DNA of 64,000 nucleotides, taken from Candidatus Polarisedimenticolia bacterium. GTDB lineage: Bacteria; Acidobacteriota; Polarisedimenticolia; Gp22-AA2. Where the stretch lies: contig DASYUH010000032.1 in assembly GCA_036001465.1 (NCBI GenBank), positions 186,001-250,000 of the forward strand. The letters are read 5' to 3'. The number at the start of each line of letters is the position of its first letter. Within the stretch, counting starts at the first letter, position 1. Under the pieces are notes generated by a model. The model searched no databases, was not told the origin of the DNA, and saw nothing but the letters and a program-made list of their open reading frames with translations. Positions 35,951 through 45,012 of the stretch are shown piece by piece. The position numbers and the translations under genes are program-made.

Positions 35951-37066
35951 ATGGACGAGAATCTCGACTTCGTAGCTTTGTTGGTGTCGGCCTGCATCGT
36001 CACCGCACTTGCACTCGCGCTATGGGAACTCTGGCGGCGCCTCAAAGTCACAGCTACCCCGCCTGCGACAGGGACTCCAGAGCACCGAACGCTCGCGCTG
36101 GCGGCTGACGGGCGGGAGGTGTTTACCCCAGAACCGCTGCTTGTCGGCCGGGTGTACAGAGTCCAGGTGACGGGCGTTTACAGCTTCAAGCGCGGAGAAG
36201 TCAGTCGCTGCGCGGACGCGTTTCATGCCACTGACGAACACGGCAATTTCGTCGATCATCACAACAGACTCTTTCTTGGCAATCAGCAGCTGGCCCATGT
36301 ACCACACATCGTGGAGATGGCCGACCGCGACGCGCATGCGTACTGCTTCTTGATCGATGGGAACGGCGAGAAGTTTGCAATTGCGTTGCGCTCTCTCGGG
36401 ACCTGTCCGTCGGGCACGCTGCGCGTCGAGGTCGTCCTGCTCGATCCCGCAGAGAGAACCGTGGCGCTCCAGCGTGAAGAAGAAGCACACCGGGCCGCTA
36501 TAAACAAGATCAAGCAACAGATTGCACAGCTGCGGGTGTCGTCCGAAGTCAATCGGAACTGGGGCGACCCGGCGTTCGTGGCGGACGTCTCGAAAAGCCG
36601 CGCTGCATCTCTGATTGCAGACCAGCATGGCATCCGCCAGCACTTCATCGCGCTCCACGAGAGCAACCCGCAACTCGTTGGGTACATGCGGGAGCACGAG
36701 CCGGACCTTTGGGCCCGGCTGACCGGCCCGCTGGAGGCCTTCCTCGCAGCAGAGCGCCGAGACGCAAAACCCACGAAAGCCGGCGTCGAGTCTGGGCCGA
36801 AAGAGAAGAAGCCGAGACCCACGGCCGAGCAGGTTCGCGCGCGCATCGTTCGCCGTCTGACGGTGGCGAGCGATGACCAGAAGGCCGCGCTTAAGAGCGT
36901 CCTGACGGCATGGGAAGACAAGGCCGCCATTCTCCGCGGGTTCGGGCTCGAAGAGGAGGAAGTCGCGGAGGCCCTCGGCACGAAGGCCGAGGCGCTTAAT
37001 GACGTGCTCAGCGAGCTCGCCGAAAGGAAAGGAGGGTCCCATGCGACACCGCAACAGTTGGCGTAA
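35951..37066 (+). CDS. Membrane-anchored hypothetical protein upstream of the TraG-like ATPase
   Basis: The 371-residue protein has one N-terminal membrane helix (FVALLVSACIVTALALALWELWRRL, about residues 6-30). A beta-rich domain follows (40-170), then a predicted coiled coil (EREEEAHRAAINKIKQQIAQLR and neighbours, about 180-205), an alpha-helical segment and a charged C-terminal helix pair (LRGFGLEEEEVAEALGTKAEALNDVLSELAERKGG). Its end overlaps the ATPase start by 26 bases, so the two are co-translated. By position it may be the membrane partner of the soluble-looking TraG-like ATPase. I recognise no family. Confidence 0.7.
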   Translation: MDENLDFVALLVSACIVTALALALWELWRRLKVTATPPATGTPEHRTLALAADGREVFTPEPLLVGRVYRVQVTGVYSFKRGEVSRCADAFHATDEHGNFVDHHNRLFLGNQQLAHVPHIVEMADRDAHAYCFLIDGNGEKFAIALRSLGTCPSGTLRVEVVLLDPAERTVALQREEEAHRAAINKIKQQIAQLRVSSEVNRNWGDPAFVADVSKSRAASLIADQHGIRQHFIALHESNPQLVGYMREHEPDLWARLTGPLEAFLAAERRDAKPTKAGVESGPKEKKPRPTAEQVRARIVRRLTVASDDQKAALKSVLTAWEDKAAILRGFGLEEEEVAEALGTKAEALNDVLSELAERKGGSHATPQQLA

Positions 37067-39047
37067 CCCCCCTGGTGCAAGCGGTCGGGTTCGGAGCCGC
37101 GGCGTCTTCATTGGCACCTTAGCGGAGACGGGCGCGCCGCTGAGGCTCAATCCGGATCTCTTTTCCACGCACCTGGAGATTGTCGGGTCTCCCGGCACGG
37201 GCAAGACGCGAGAGCAAATGTGGCTCTTTTCACAGGTTGCGCGGGTTCCCAAGGCGACTGTGATCGCCATCAACCCGAAGGGCTCTTCGGGTGAAGAGCT
37301 TCGAGACTGGGTGATAGGTCACGGCCTCGCCAAACGTCTCATTTGGTTCGATCCGGGGGAGGAGGGAGACCACGTACTGGGCTGGAACCCGCTCCAGCCC
37401 AACGGCTTGCCTATTGCGACCCACGCGAAGGCGACCCGCGAGGCCATTCGCGCGTCGTGGGGGCAGTCGGACTTCGACCAGACGGCACAGCTGGCCAGGT
37501 TTCTCTACTTGGCGCTAGCCGTCACGCGGGAGCTTGAACTCACTCTCGTGGAGGCGCTGGCGGTCCTCGATCCAGGATCGCCTCTTCGTCGGGAGATCCT
37601 GCCGCAGCTGCGGGACCCATTCGTGCGAGCTTCGCTCACGCGCCTTGACTCGTATCCCTTGGCGCTGCAAGAGCAGCTTGTCGCGAGCACGGTGGCGCGC
37701 CTCGAGTCTTTTGTTTTGGATCCTGCCATACGTTTTATTTTGGCCCGTCGCAGCAACTGCCTGCGCATAGCCGATGTCGTAGACCAGGGTCGTATCATGG
37801 TGGTCAACATGCCAGTCTACGCCCCACTGCGCGCCGACGATGTGAGGCTCCTCGGCCGCCTCCTGATCAACGACATCCTGAGCTACGTGTTCTCACGCCC
37901 CAAGGAGGCACGCACCCCCGTCTACCTGCTGATTGACGAGGTGCAAATGCTTGCCACTGAAGATCTTGCGGTGGCCTGCGAAGCCGGCCGCGAGCTAAAT
38001 TTGAACTGCATTTTGGGACACCAATACCCTGAGCAGCTCCGCACCGAGGCATCGGACAGGCTCTACCACGCCGTCATGAACTGCTGCCGGACGAAGATGG
38101 TGTTCGGAGGGCTATCGACGGAGCAACTCGACACGATCACCCGCGAAGTCACGATCGAGCAGTACGACCCGAAGGCGGTCAAGGATGAGCTGTATGCCTT
38201 AGAGATTGAGCCCGTCGAAGCCGTGCGCGTGGTGCGCACCTTCAGCAGCACAGAGTCAACAAGCCGCGGCCACAGCCATGGTCGCGGCGAGGCCACGTCT
38301 GACGGCGTCACACGCGGCGGGTTCAGGGCTTACGGGAAAACGAAAGGTCGGTCGGAGAGTGAGTCTCAGATGACATCAAGTGCGCACGCCGCCGGCTACC
38401 AGGCGGTCATGGGCACGGGCCAGGTCGTGATGCCGGACGGCCAGATCGTATCGACGAACTCACACGATGGTTCGGGTGTCTCGTCCGCATCGATTGCTGG
38501 GTCTGCAACCGCGCGCGGTAGCGCCACGAGCGAGAGCGAATCCGTTCAGCACGGACGGTCGGTGGCGCAGACAAAGGTCTCTCAGGTCAGCACGAACGAG
38601 AGCGAGAGCGAGGCCGAGAGCACAAGCTCTGGCTCTGCGTTCTCGATCATCCCTTGGAACGCCTGCATCAAACGGCTGCGCGTCGCGTCGCGAACGTTCT
38701 GGACGGAGGCAGAATACCTGACGGAGCAGCTTAAGAAGATTAAGGGGCTTCCCAAGGCGCACTTTCTCCTCAAAACCCCATCGAGCCCTGCTGTTGTTGT
38801 ACGTGCGCCCTATGTGCCGACGCCGGTCATTGGGAAGATTAGGCGGCAACAAGCGCTTGCCCTAGTCTACGCGCAGCCGTTCTACGCTCGGCGCGATGAG
38901 ATCTCGGCGGATGAGCAGAGGTCGCTTCCGAAGAGTGCATCGACCGAAGCAGTCGTCATCCGCAAGGCGGAATCGGTCACCGGGGTCCGCCTCCGCCCGC
39001 CCTTTAAGAAGACAGTGGGAATCCTGCGAGCGAAAACAACGCGCTAG
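37041..39047 (+). CDS. TraG/VirD4-like conjugative coupling ATPase
   Basis: This is a 668-residue ATPase. The start at 37041 follows GGAAAGGAGGG and is preferred over an in-frame codon at 36999. It has the T4CP/TraG-type P-loop GSPGTGKTREQMWLF (about residue 50), INPKG and the WNPLQ motif common to TraD-like proteins. Walker B is PVYLLIDEVQML, followed by an RELN.N..LGHQYPEQL region. No transmembrane segment is visible, so the upstream membrane protein may anchor it. The C-terminal third contains a Ser/Thr/Gly-rich low-complexity region (STESTSRGHSHGRGEATS, SASIAGSATARGSATSESES). It is expected to bring DNA to a type IV channel, but no channel genes occur in the window, which suggests mobilization with a helper. 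Confidence 0.8.
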   Translation: MRHRNSWRNPPGASGRVRSRGVFIGTLAETGAPLRLNPDLFSTHLEIVGSPGTGKTREQMWLFSQVARVPKATVIAINPKGSSGEELRDWVIGHGLAKRLIWFDPGEEGDHVLGWNPLQPNGLPIATHAKATREAIRASWGQSDFDQTAQLARFLYLALAVTRELELTLVEALAVLDPGSPLRREILPQLRDPFVRASLTRLDSYPLALQEQLVASTVARLESFVLDPAIRFILARRSNCLRIADVVDQGRIMVVNMPVYAPLRADDVRLLGRLLINDILSYVFSRPKEARTPVYLLIDEVQMLATEDLAVACEAGRELNLNCILGHQYPEQLRTEASDRLYHAVMNCCRTKMVFGGLSTEQLDTITREVTIEQYDPKAVKDELYALEIEPVEAVRVVRTFSSTESTSRGHSHGRGEATSDGVTRGGFRAYGKTKGRSESESQMTSSAHAAGYQAVMGTGQVVMPDGQIVSTNSHDGSGVSSASIAGSATARGSATSESESVQHGRSVAQTKVSQVSTNESESEAESTSSGSAFSIIPWNACIKRLRVASRTFWTEAEYLTEQLKKIKGLPKAHFLLKTPSSPAVVVRAPYVPTPVIGKIRRQQALALVYAQPFYARRDEISADEQRSLPKSASTEAVVIRKAESVTGVRLRPPFKKTVGILRAKTTR

Positions 39048-39087
39048 AATGCCCTATGGCACGAGATCTCGACGGAGGTAAAGGTAG

Positions 39088-39270
39088 ATGACTTGGCCAT
39101 TCAGCAGGGAATGGCGTGTCAGGCGCCATCTCGAGAAGCACCAGCGAGAGAGAAGAGAGCTCGAGGACCGGGTCCGGGAGCTAGAACAAATCAAGCTCTC
39201 GGCCCGGGAGCAACTGAAGGAGCTCGAGGACGACCTGAAGCTCTGGAACACCGTCCAGCTCCACAAGTAG
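39088..39270 (+). CDS. Small coiled-coil protein
   Basis: This 60-residue protein is highly charged: REWRVRRHLEKHQRERRELEDRVRELEQ, then SAREQLKELEDDLK. The heptad-like Leu/charged pattern predicts a coiled coil through most of its length. It follows the ATPase gene by 40 bp in the same direction and has GGAGG upstream of the ATG. The function is unknown; it might be a small adaptor of the mobilization machinery. Confidence 0.6.
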   Translation: MTWPFSREWRVRRHLEKHQRERRELEDRVRELEQIKLSAREQLKELEDDLKLWNTVQLHK

Positions 39271-39311
39271 CGGGCAGGCACAGGGCTCTCTCCGTCTCAG
39301 CGACGCACGGC

Positions 39312-39339
39312 TTGACCGCTTCGTCTGCCTTGGTATAGT
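39312..39339 (+). promoter_or_regulatory. Sigma-70-type promoter
   Basis: TTGACC (39312-39317) and TATAGT (39334-39339) are separated by 16 bases. It would drive the small gene at 39465 and probably radC. Confidence 0.65.
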
Positions 39340-39366
39340 CCAGCCACCGCCCTGCTCACCGAAAAA

Positions 39367-39428
39367 GAGCGGCCGCCTAGGCCGCTCCGGTGGGCGAATA
39401 GGGCGCGCCGGCGGCCTTTTCCGGCCGC
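39367..39428 (+). other. Two GC-rich leader hairpins
   Basis: GAGCGGCC-GCCTA-GGCCGCTC (39367-39387) and GCGGCC-TTTTCC-GGCCGC (39411-39428) lie between the promoter and the ATG at 39465. They may be leader attenuators or stabilisers. Confidence 0.5.
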
Positions 39429-39464
39429 GGCCCTTCGTACCTTCCCCCCAACAGGAGCGAACCC

Positions 39465-39617
39465 ATGACCCCATCCGAGGCGCTCATCTACCTGAGCGCT
39501 CTCCTCGACGACACCCTCGACCACAACGATCCCGTTGACGCCAAGCGCATCGAGGCTGTCGAGCTCGCAATCGAGATCGTGAAGAAGGAGGACGTCCGCT
39601 CGAAGGCCGCCAGGTAG
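39465..39617 (+). CDS. Small acidic helical protein
   Basis: This is a 50-residue protein with ATG at 39465 after ACAGGAGCG and stop TAG at 39615. It is acidic and helical (EALIYLSALLDDTLDHNDPVD, AVELAIEIVKKEDVRSK). It lies downstream of a good promoter and a hairpin-rich leader, and 79 bp before radC. The codon usage and ribosome site support a real gene. I recognise no family. Confidence 0.6.
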   Translation: MTPSEALIYLSALLDDTLDHNDPVDAKRIEAVELAIEIVKKEDVRSKAAR

Positions 39618-39696
39618 GTCCGCTCGTTACACTTTCTCGCCGCTCTTTCCAGCTGTTCCCATTTTTCCCCGTTCCTTACAACCCATAGGAGGACGT

Positions 39697-40413
39697 ATGC
39701 CCGCACTTGATGAGGGCAAAGCTGCGGCTAGCTTGCAGCCAACGCCCACCAACAATCAGGCCCCCGCCACGGTGCGCCTGCGCGAAAAAGCTATACGGTC
39801 CGGCACCAGCTCTCTCACCAACGTCGAACTCCTCGCCCTGCTGCTTGGAAGCGGCTCCGCTCGACACAACGCTCTTGCAGTTGCGGAGCAGCTCGTCGAG
39901 CAGTACGGAGCCGAGAAGTTACCGGACCTTCCCGTCACAACCTGGCAGAGCGTCCGCGGCATGGGAGGCGCGAACGCCTGCCGTATGGCGGCCGCGTTCG
40001 AACTCGGCCGACGTCTCATGACCTCGCCGAACGCCGACGAGCCGCGCGTCAGTTCTCCGGCCGAAGCCTACGCCCTTGTGCGCGACTTGAAGAAAGCACG
40101 GAAGGAGCACTTGGTCGCCCTTTACCTCGACGCTCAGAACCGGCTCATTACCCGTGAGACCGTTTCAGTCGGCAGCCTCAATACCACCCGCACCCATCCC
40201 CGCGAGGTCCTGCAGCCTGCGATCGTTAATTCCGCGCTCGCGTTCATCCTGGTTCACAACCACCCAAGCGGGAGCCTCGACCCCAGTCGGGACGACGTTG
40301 AGTTCACCCGGACCATGGCTCGCGCCGGCGAGCTCATGGGCATCAACCTCTACGACCACATCATCGTGAGTCGGCGGGGTTTCGTGAGCCTCAAAGAGCG
40401 AGGTCTACTCTAG
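39697..40413 (+). CDS. radC: RadC family JAB-domain protein
   Basis: This is a 238-residue protein of the RadC/YeeS family. It has an N-terminal helix-hairpin-helix part (LREKAIRSGTSSLTNVELLALLLGSG, VRGMGGANACRMAAAFELGRRL). The C-terminal MPN+/JAB1 metal site HNHPSGSLDPSRDD fits H-x-H-P-S-G-x-x-x-P-S-x-x-D. It ends with ISRRGFVSLKERGLL-like sequence (VSRRGFVSLKERGLL). RadC-like genes are common on plasmids and integrative elements; the biochemical role is uncertain despite the historic DNA repair name. It follows AGGAGG. Confidence 0.9.
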   Translation: MPALDEGKAAASLQPTPTNNQAPATVRLREKAIRSGTSSLTNVELLALLLGSGSARHNALAVAEQLVEQYGAEKLPDLPVTTWQSVRGMGGANACRMAAAFELGRRLMTSPNADEPRVSSPAEAYALVRDLKKARKEHLVALYLDAQNRLITRETVSVGSLNTTRTHPREVLQPAIVNSALAFILVHNHPSGSLDPSRDDVEFTRTMARAGELMGINLYDHIIVSRRGFVSLKERGLL

Positions 40414-40459
40414 GCCGCCGCCTCGTCCTTTCAAGCGTACCAGCGAGCCTCGTCACCAG

Positions 40460-40581
40460 GTCAAGGTGTTCCCTTCGGGCGTCCACCTTGACAGGTGCCC
40501 CTTCCTCACTGGCCTTGCTGTCAGGGCCGCGGCGGCAGGTCGAACGTCACGGCTCTAACAAGCTGACGAAGGAGAAGTCCT
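40460..40581 (+). promoter_or_regulatory. Control block copy A (leader of the 89-residue gene)
   Basis: A nine-pair hairpin (GTCAAGGTG/CACCTTGAC, 40460-40492) runs into TTGACAGGTGCCCC and then CACTGGCCTTGCTGTCAGG, GGCGGCAGGTCGAACG and GGCTCTAACAA. A close relative precedes the gene at 53974 and an inverted one lies at 53671-53722. Confidence 0.55.
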
Positions 40582-40851
40582 ATGACGTTCAAGTTCCAAC
40601 TCGGGCGCACTGTTATAACCAGGAACGCCTTCGACCGGCTCTCGAACGACGACGTGCAGATTGCCTTGGCACGTCACGGAGCTGGGGACTGGGGCGATGT
40701 CGGCCCGGAGGACCGGCAAGAGAATGAGCTTTCGCTCCGCGAGGGGTTCCGCTTGCTCTCGGTCTACCAGTCGAAGGCAGGAGAAAAGTTTTGGGTCATC
40801 ACCGAAGCGGACCGCTCGGTGACTACCATCCTCCTGCCGGAGGACTACTGA
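40582..40851 (+). CDS. Conserved small plasmid-type protein (89 residues)
   Basis: The sequence contains IALARHGAGDWGDVGPEDRQENE, LREGFRLLSVYQSKAGEKFWVITEADRSVTTILLPEDY. This is a small conserved protein seen widely on plasmids and integrative elements, sometimes misnamed as a restriction subunit. Its function is unknown to me; the compact beta-rich C-terminal half with FWVITEADRS is the conserved core. The ATG follows AAGGAGAAG. It ends just before a strong terminator, and its leader is control block copy A, so it is probably transcribed alone. Confidence 0.75.
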   Translation: MTFKFQLGRTVITRNAFDRLSNDDVQIALARHGAGDWGDVGPEDRQENELSLREGFRLLSVYQSKAGEKFWVITEADRSVTTILLPEDY

Positions 40852-40857
40852 AACACA

Positions 40858-40886
40858 AAGCCTCGTGCACCCTGCACGAGGCTTTC
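40858..40886 (+). terminator. Rho-independent terminator
   Basis: AAGCCTCGTGCA-CCC-TGCACGAGGCTT with a following T-rich tract (TTTCTTC). It closes the 40582 gene and, facing the other way, may insulate the defence gene ending at 40962. Confidence 0.85.
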
Positions 40887-40961
40887 TTCATGCCCCCTTC
40901 CCCGGATTCCGTGCGGCCGGTGCCACCCCCCGCACGGAGATACGGCCGCCGAGGGCGCTTC

Positions 40962-43900
40962 CTAGGCCTGTCGCAGCTCGACAGCAACCTGCCCCCGTGC
41001 GGAAAACGCCAGCTTGAATGTCACCCGCATGTCTTTGACCAGCAACAATCGACCGAATTTGGAGCCGTGACAGAAAATATCCGGATACCCAGGAGCCCTG
41101 AGAAAAGCATATCCTGGACCAACTTTCACGACTGTGCCTTCCAACCTCCAGGGATTTTGCCGTTCCTTCGGATCACCCGGCGCGAACTCCACGCGCGTGG
41201 ACTCATCGAAGCTAAAGCCCGCGGTTTTCGCGGCCGCGAAGATCTGATTTGCTTCTGAGAAGTCACCATTAACGAACAGCATCCCACCTAGGGTCGCTAC
41301 GTATCGTGGGTCTCTCTTTCCGTAGAGTTCCCCCAACCTAATCACTGCGATCGCCTTTGAATAGGGATCACCGAGATCCACCAAACATTGCGCATACTCA
41401 ACCCCAGCCCGGAACTCGTTCGGATCGCTCTCAACCGCACCCCGCAGTATACTTGCTGCCTTCTCCAGCTCACCGCCTCGCCGATAGGCTCTTCCCAATA
41501 AATACCGTGCGATCGGACTTCCCGGGCTCGCAAGGACAGCCTTCTCAAGCGCAGCAATAGTCTCCGGTCGCTTACCCAACCATTTTTCGATCTCTGACGA
41601 CATGATCCACAGACCGGAACGTTCTCTCGCCTGTCTCAACCCTGTACTAATAATCCCCTCAGCTCTGCTGACGTATTCAGACTGTTCTTCTCCTTGAGTG
41701 CGTTTAGCCCATCCCAGGTATAGGCCCGCCAAACCCTGATAGGAATACGCATCCTTGGGATCGGCGCTGAGCGCTTGCCGGTAGGCCTCTTCGCTTTGCG
41801 CCATCCGCTTTCGCCCTATCTCGGCACTCGCTGCGCTTAACGCTAGCTGTTGTAATACCGAACCCTTCGTGTGATACAGGACTCGTACGCCGGGCGCCAC
41901 ATCGATGGCGTGTTCAATTTGCGCGAGCGCAAGCTCTAATTTGTCCATCCTGAGGAGCATTCGCGCATAGTGCTGCAACACATACGGGTTTTCTGGATTC
42001 TTTCTGCAAGCAGCCTCGAAGAATCTAATCCGTCCGTCAAGCGACGCGATGCTATCCACTTGTCTGTCGCTTCGGATAAACGACTCGAACGCGCGCACAT
42101 CCGTGTAATATGTAAGGTTCAGCTTGTTCAACACCGATAAGATGATTGTCTCTTTGTCCGAATCAGCTACGCACCGGTTCCAGACGATCTCAGCGATAAC
42201 TTGATGACGCGTACGAGCCCCATAGACACCACTCGACTCGTCAAGGCAGTCCCAATGAATCACACCCTCAGTTGCATCCTTTGTCGCCGCATGCAGTGAT
42301 GCGATATCCACGTCGAGAACCCCGCTGAGAACGCCGTCCCTTAGATACGTTCTAACGGACGAGCCACAGCTTACAGCTGCGTACAGTCGACGGGCCGACT
42401 CATTCTCTAGGCTTCTATACTCGTCTTCAATTATCGCATCGAATCCCCGATTCTCCGTGGCTTCGCGCATTACGACCAAGAGCTGTTTACCGTGTTTCTC
42501 CTTTATCGCCGCAACCTGGAGGTCGTGATCCAACGGCTCCAGTGCCTTAAGAGCGTCCTCGCGTCCCAAGAACTCTAATAGCCGCTCGATCTCAGCATCA
42601 CTGAGTTCTTTAACTGAATACTCTTTCGCGCGAAGCCTGCTGTGGACCTGTCGCCACTCGTTCAATCTTTCCCCCAATACTAAGAGGGCCGGCCTTCCTA
42701 ACTCGCGAAGTCGCTGCAGAACCGTCCTGATTTCAGTGCTGTGGTCGGCGGCGTTATCAATGAAATAGAAGGTCCTGGCCTGATCGAGGGAGCCAGCGTA
42801 TTCCACATCCCCTTCTAACATGGGGGTGCCCCTTCGATGCATGAAGACCGCACCTGCTCTGTCAGCCGCCAATTTGGCAGCCAGCGTCATGAGAACTGTT
42901 GAGACTCCGTATCCTGCTGAGCCTAGTAGAATTATGCTCCCCGCGCTCGGGGTGGTAGCAGTTGCAAAGTCTATTAGATCATCGTAAACCGACTCTTCGA
43001 CATCTCTCTCGAACGTAAGATGCCTCGCGACGAGTCCCCAATTTGGCAAATCTCCCGATAGAAATGCTTTGATGTTTGGGGCCTCTTGAAACTGGGCCTG
43101 ATTGACGTAGGTCCACGAATTCAATAGCCGCATCGTCGCCGCGGGGTTCGCGTCGAAGGCCGACACCAGGTCTGATGGGACGCTGGACTTGAGCGCGTCA
43201 AGCCGGCTCGGATCAATCTTCAGCGCTTTCAGGGTGTCGCTCGCCCCTTGCGCGAAATCCGCAAGGGAGCTTGCGATAGTCTCAATTCCATGCGATCGGA
43301 GGATTTCCTCGTCGAGTGGATCGGTGTCGAGTGCAACTCGGTACGAGGGTGGGGGTGATGATGGTGAAAACTCTGAACGGAGTTCAGAGTGGACCATTCG
43401 CCAATCTAGGTCCTCGTGTGCGTAGCCGACGTAGAGGATCGTTGACGTAGCAAACTCTTTTCTAAGCGTTTCAAAAAGCATTCGGCGTGGTTCGCGAAAC
43501 GCTACGTAGTCCTCTTCCGTGATTAGGATCCGCGCTTTTTCCGTTCCGAACAGAGTTCCGTGTAGGTGATAGACGGGAACCTGGAAGCGAGGATCGTAGG
43601 GAACGAAAGCGGCAGTGCTGGAGATTGTTACTGGGGTCTGTTGTGGTTCGCCGCTTAGCTCGTAGGTTCTCTGGATCAGAGAGTCATAGTTTGTCGTGAA
43701 AACCGCCTTCCACCGCAAGGAAAATAGCCACTTCAGATGATCGTCAGGCTCCAATCCGGTCAAACGTTTTCCTAGATATGCCTCTAATTCTCTTCGTCCA
43801 CGTCGGAGCTCTACGATCTGCGCGATTTTGGGCAGGCTGGGTGTTTCAGTCGCCTCGATGCCAAACTGTATCGCAAGGTCCTTCGCAAGCTGCCTTCCTA

Positions 43901-44018
43901 ACGGAGCCGGCTCCCCGTTCTTGTCCCTCGCACACGCGCCAACCCCAGAACCCACAAAGAGGACGCACTGCCCGGATTCGAGGGCGTTTCGTAGCCCTAG
44001 GGGAACCAACTCATCCAT
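40962..44018 (-). CDS. SIR2-STAND-TPR protein, probable antiviral NADase
   Basis: This is a 1018-residue protein. Residues 1-250 are a SIR2-like NAD-consuming domain: FVGSGVG, AVFTTNYDSLI (Asn110 region) and VYHLHGT with the catalytic-type His153. Residues about 340-600 resemble a STAND NTPase. Its P-loop position reads GSAGYGVST (366-374), so the usual Walker A Lys is Val372. About residues 640-940 are TPR repeats (YVLQHYARMLLRMDKLELALAQIEHAI; YLLGRAYRRGGELEKAASIL). The last 60 residues (KVGPGYAFLRAPGYPDIFCHGS) look like a cold-shock/OB fold. SIR2-STAND proteins such as Avs5 abort phage infection by depleting NAD. The start at 44018 removes a weak extension. The gene is AT-richer than its neighbours, suggesting separate acquisition. 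Confidence 0.8.
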   Translation of the reverse strand: MDELVPLGLRNALESGQCVLFVGSGVGACARDKNGEPAPLGRQLAKDLAIQFGIEATETPSLPKIAQIVELRRGRRELEAYLGKRLTGLEPDDHLKWLFSLRWKAVFTTNYDSLIQRTYELSGEPQQTPVTISSTAAFVPYDPRFQVPVYHLHGTLFGTEKARILITEEDYVAFREPRRMLFETLRKEFATSTILYVGYAHEDLDWRMVHSELRSEFSPSSPPPSYRVALDTDPLDEEILRSHGIETIASSLADFAQGASDTLKALKIDPSRLDALKSSVPSDLVSAFDANPAATMRLLNSWTYVNQAQFQEAPNIKAFLSGDLPNWGLVARHLTFERDVEESVYDDLIDFATATTPSAGSIILLGSAGYGVSTVLMTLAAKLAADRAGAVFMHRRGTPMLEGDVEYAGSLDQARTFYFIDNAADHSTEIRTVLQRLRELGRPALLVLGERLNEWRQVHSRLRAKEYSVKELSDAEIERLLEFLGREDALKALEPLDHDLQVAAIKEKHGKQLLVVMREATENRGFDAIIEDEYRSLENESARRLYAAVSCGSSVRTYLRDGVLSGVLDVDIASLHAATKDATEGVIHWDCLDESSGVYGARTRHQVIAEIVWNRCVADSDKETIILSVLNKLNLTYYTDVRAFESFIRSDRQVDSIASLDGRIRFFEAACRKNPENPYVLQHYARMLLRMDKLELALAQIEHAIDVAPGVRVLYHTKGSVLQQLALSAASAEIGRKRMAQSEEAYRQALSADPKDAYSYQGLAGLYLGWAKRTQGEEQSEYVSRAEGIISTGLRQARERSGLWIMSSEIEKWLGKRPETIAALEKAVLASPGSPIARYLLGRAYRRGGELEKAASILRGAVESDPNEFRAGVEYAQCLVDLGDPYSKAIAVIRLGELYGKRDPRYVATLGGMLFVNGDFSEANQIFAAAKTAGFSFDESTRVEFAPGDPKERQNPWRLEGTVVKVGPGYAFLRAPGYPDIFCHGSKFGRLLLVKDMRVTFKLAFSARGQVAVELRQA

Positions 44019-44180
44019 CGATGGGTTCCTCAACAACCAGTGACTGAGATGCACACAGCGTCGAATGGCCGAAGGCTACCACACCTAGGCAGGTGCTGAT
44101 CGGTTGCGGTCGGGAGGTGGCGGCCAACATGTGGTCCTCGACTTGCGGGCAATGGTGGCCAGGGGTGGGCATGTCCTACC

Positions 44181-44789
44181 TCAGGATTCGCCGAGGATCC
44201 TCATCCCCCGATAGATCGAACTGCGGCTCACGCCGAGCTGTCTTGCGATGGCGGCCTTCTTCTTCCCCGCAGTGAGAAGGTCCTGCACGGCCGCCGGTTT
44301 CTCCTTCGTCAGCCTGTGCCTCTGCCCGCGCTTCTTTCCGCCCCACCGCTTTCCCTTCGCGCGGGCCTGAGCGATGCCGGCGCGGATGCGTTCGGAGATG
44401 ACCTCGCGCTCATACTCGGCAAAGCCGGCGATGATGGTCCGCATGAGCCGGCCCGTGGCCGTGCTGGTGTCCAGCCCGTCCCGCAGTGACACAAACCTGA
44501 CGCCGGCCTCACCCAGGCCATCGAGAAAAGTGATTGTCTGGCCGGCTGTTCTGCCCAACCGATCTAGGCGCCACACGACCAAGGTCTCAATCCTTCCTCC
44601 CCGAACATCCTCCTCTAGCTTCCGCATTCCTGGCCGCTCCAGCGTGGAGCCCGTGAACCGGTCGCGGTACCACAGGACCGTCCTGCCTCGACCGTGGGCG
44701 CGGAGCCACGCACGAAGGTCCGGCTCCTGGGATCTCACGTCCTGGCCAGTGGTCGAGACTCGCAGATAGACGGCAATCGCCTTCTTCAT
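44181..44789 (-). CDS. Serine recombinase of the resolvase/invertase family
   Basis: This is a 202-residue protein starting MKKAIAVYLRVSTTGQDVRSQ; the Ser of YLRVSTTGQD is the nucleophile. It also has WRLDRLGRTAGQTI, FVSLRDGLDTSTATGRLMRTIIAGFAEYEREVISERIRAGI, and the C-terminal helix-turn-helix KKKAAIARQLGVSRSSIYRGMRIL. All catalytic Arg positions of the domain seem present. The start at 44789 is the family start; a longer one at 44810 adds seven residues. It lies between the SIR2 gene and the BNR-repeat gene and may have helped bring in this cargo. Confidence 0.9.
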   Translation of the reverse strand: MKKAIAVYLRVSTTGQDVRSQEPDLRAWLRAHGRGRTVLWYRDRFTGSTLERPGMRKLEEDVRGGRIETLVVWRLDRLGRTAGQTITFLDGLGEAGVRFVSLRDGLDTSTATGRLMRTIIAGFAEYEREVISERIRAGIAQARAKGKRWGGKKRGQRHRLTKEKPAAVQDLLTAGKKKAAIARQLGVSRSSIYRGMRILGES

Positions 44790-45012
44790 GCCGTTAGTGT
44801 AGCAAATCAACTAATGATGAAATAAAACACGCACACCAATGGTCGGGATCCTGGGAAAGGTAAGCGGGTCAAGACTTGCCGGGCTTACCCAGACTGTTGA
44901 AATGGTGCGGGGGGGGGTGCCCCTTCCATCATGGAAGCCACATCAAAGGTCAACGCCTGACCGGAGGACGGAAACACAAGAAGCTTCACCGCCCCTTGCA
45001 GTATTCACACTT

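Noticed and set aside
44905-44930. Run of Gs followed by GGTGCCCCTTCC, similar to control block A
   Set aside because: The match is limited to about 12 bases of low-complexity sequence and lacks the rest of the block.
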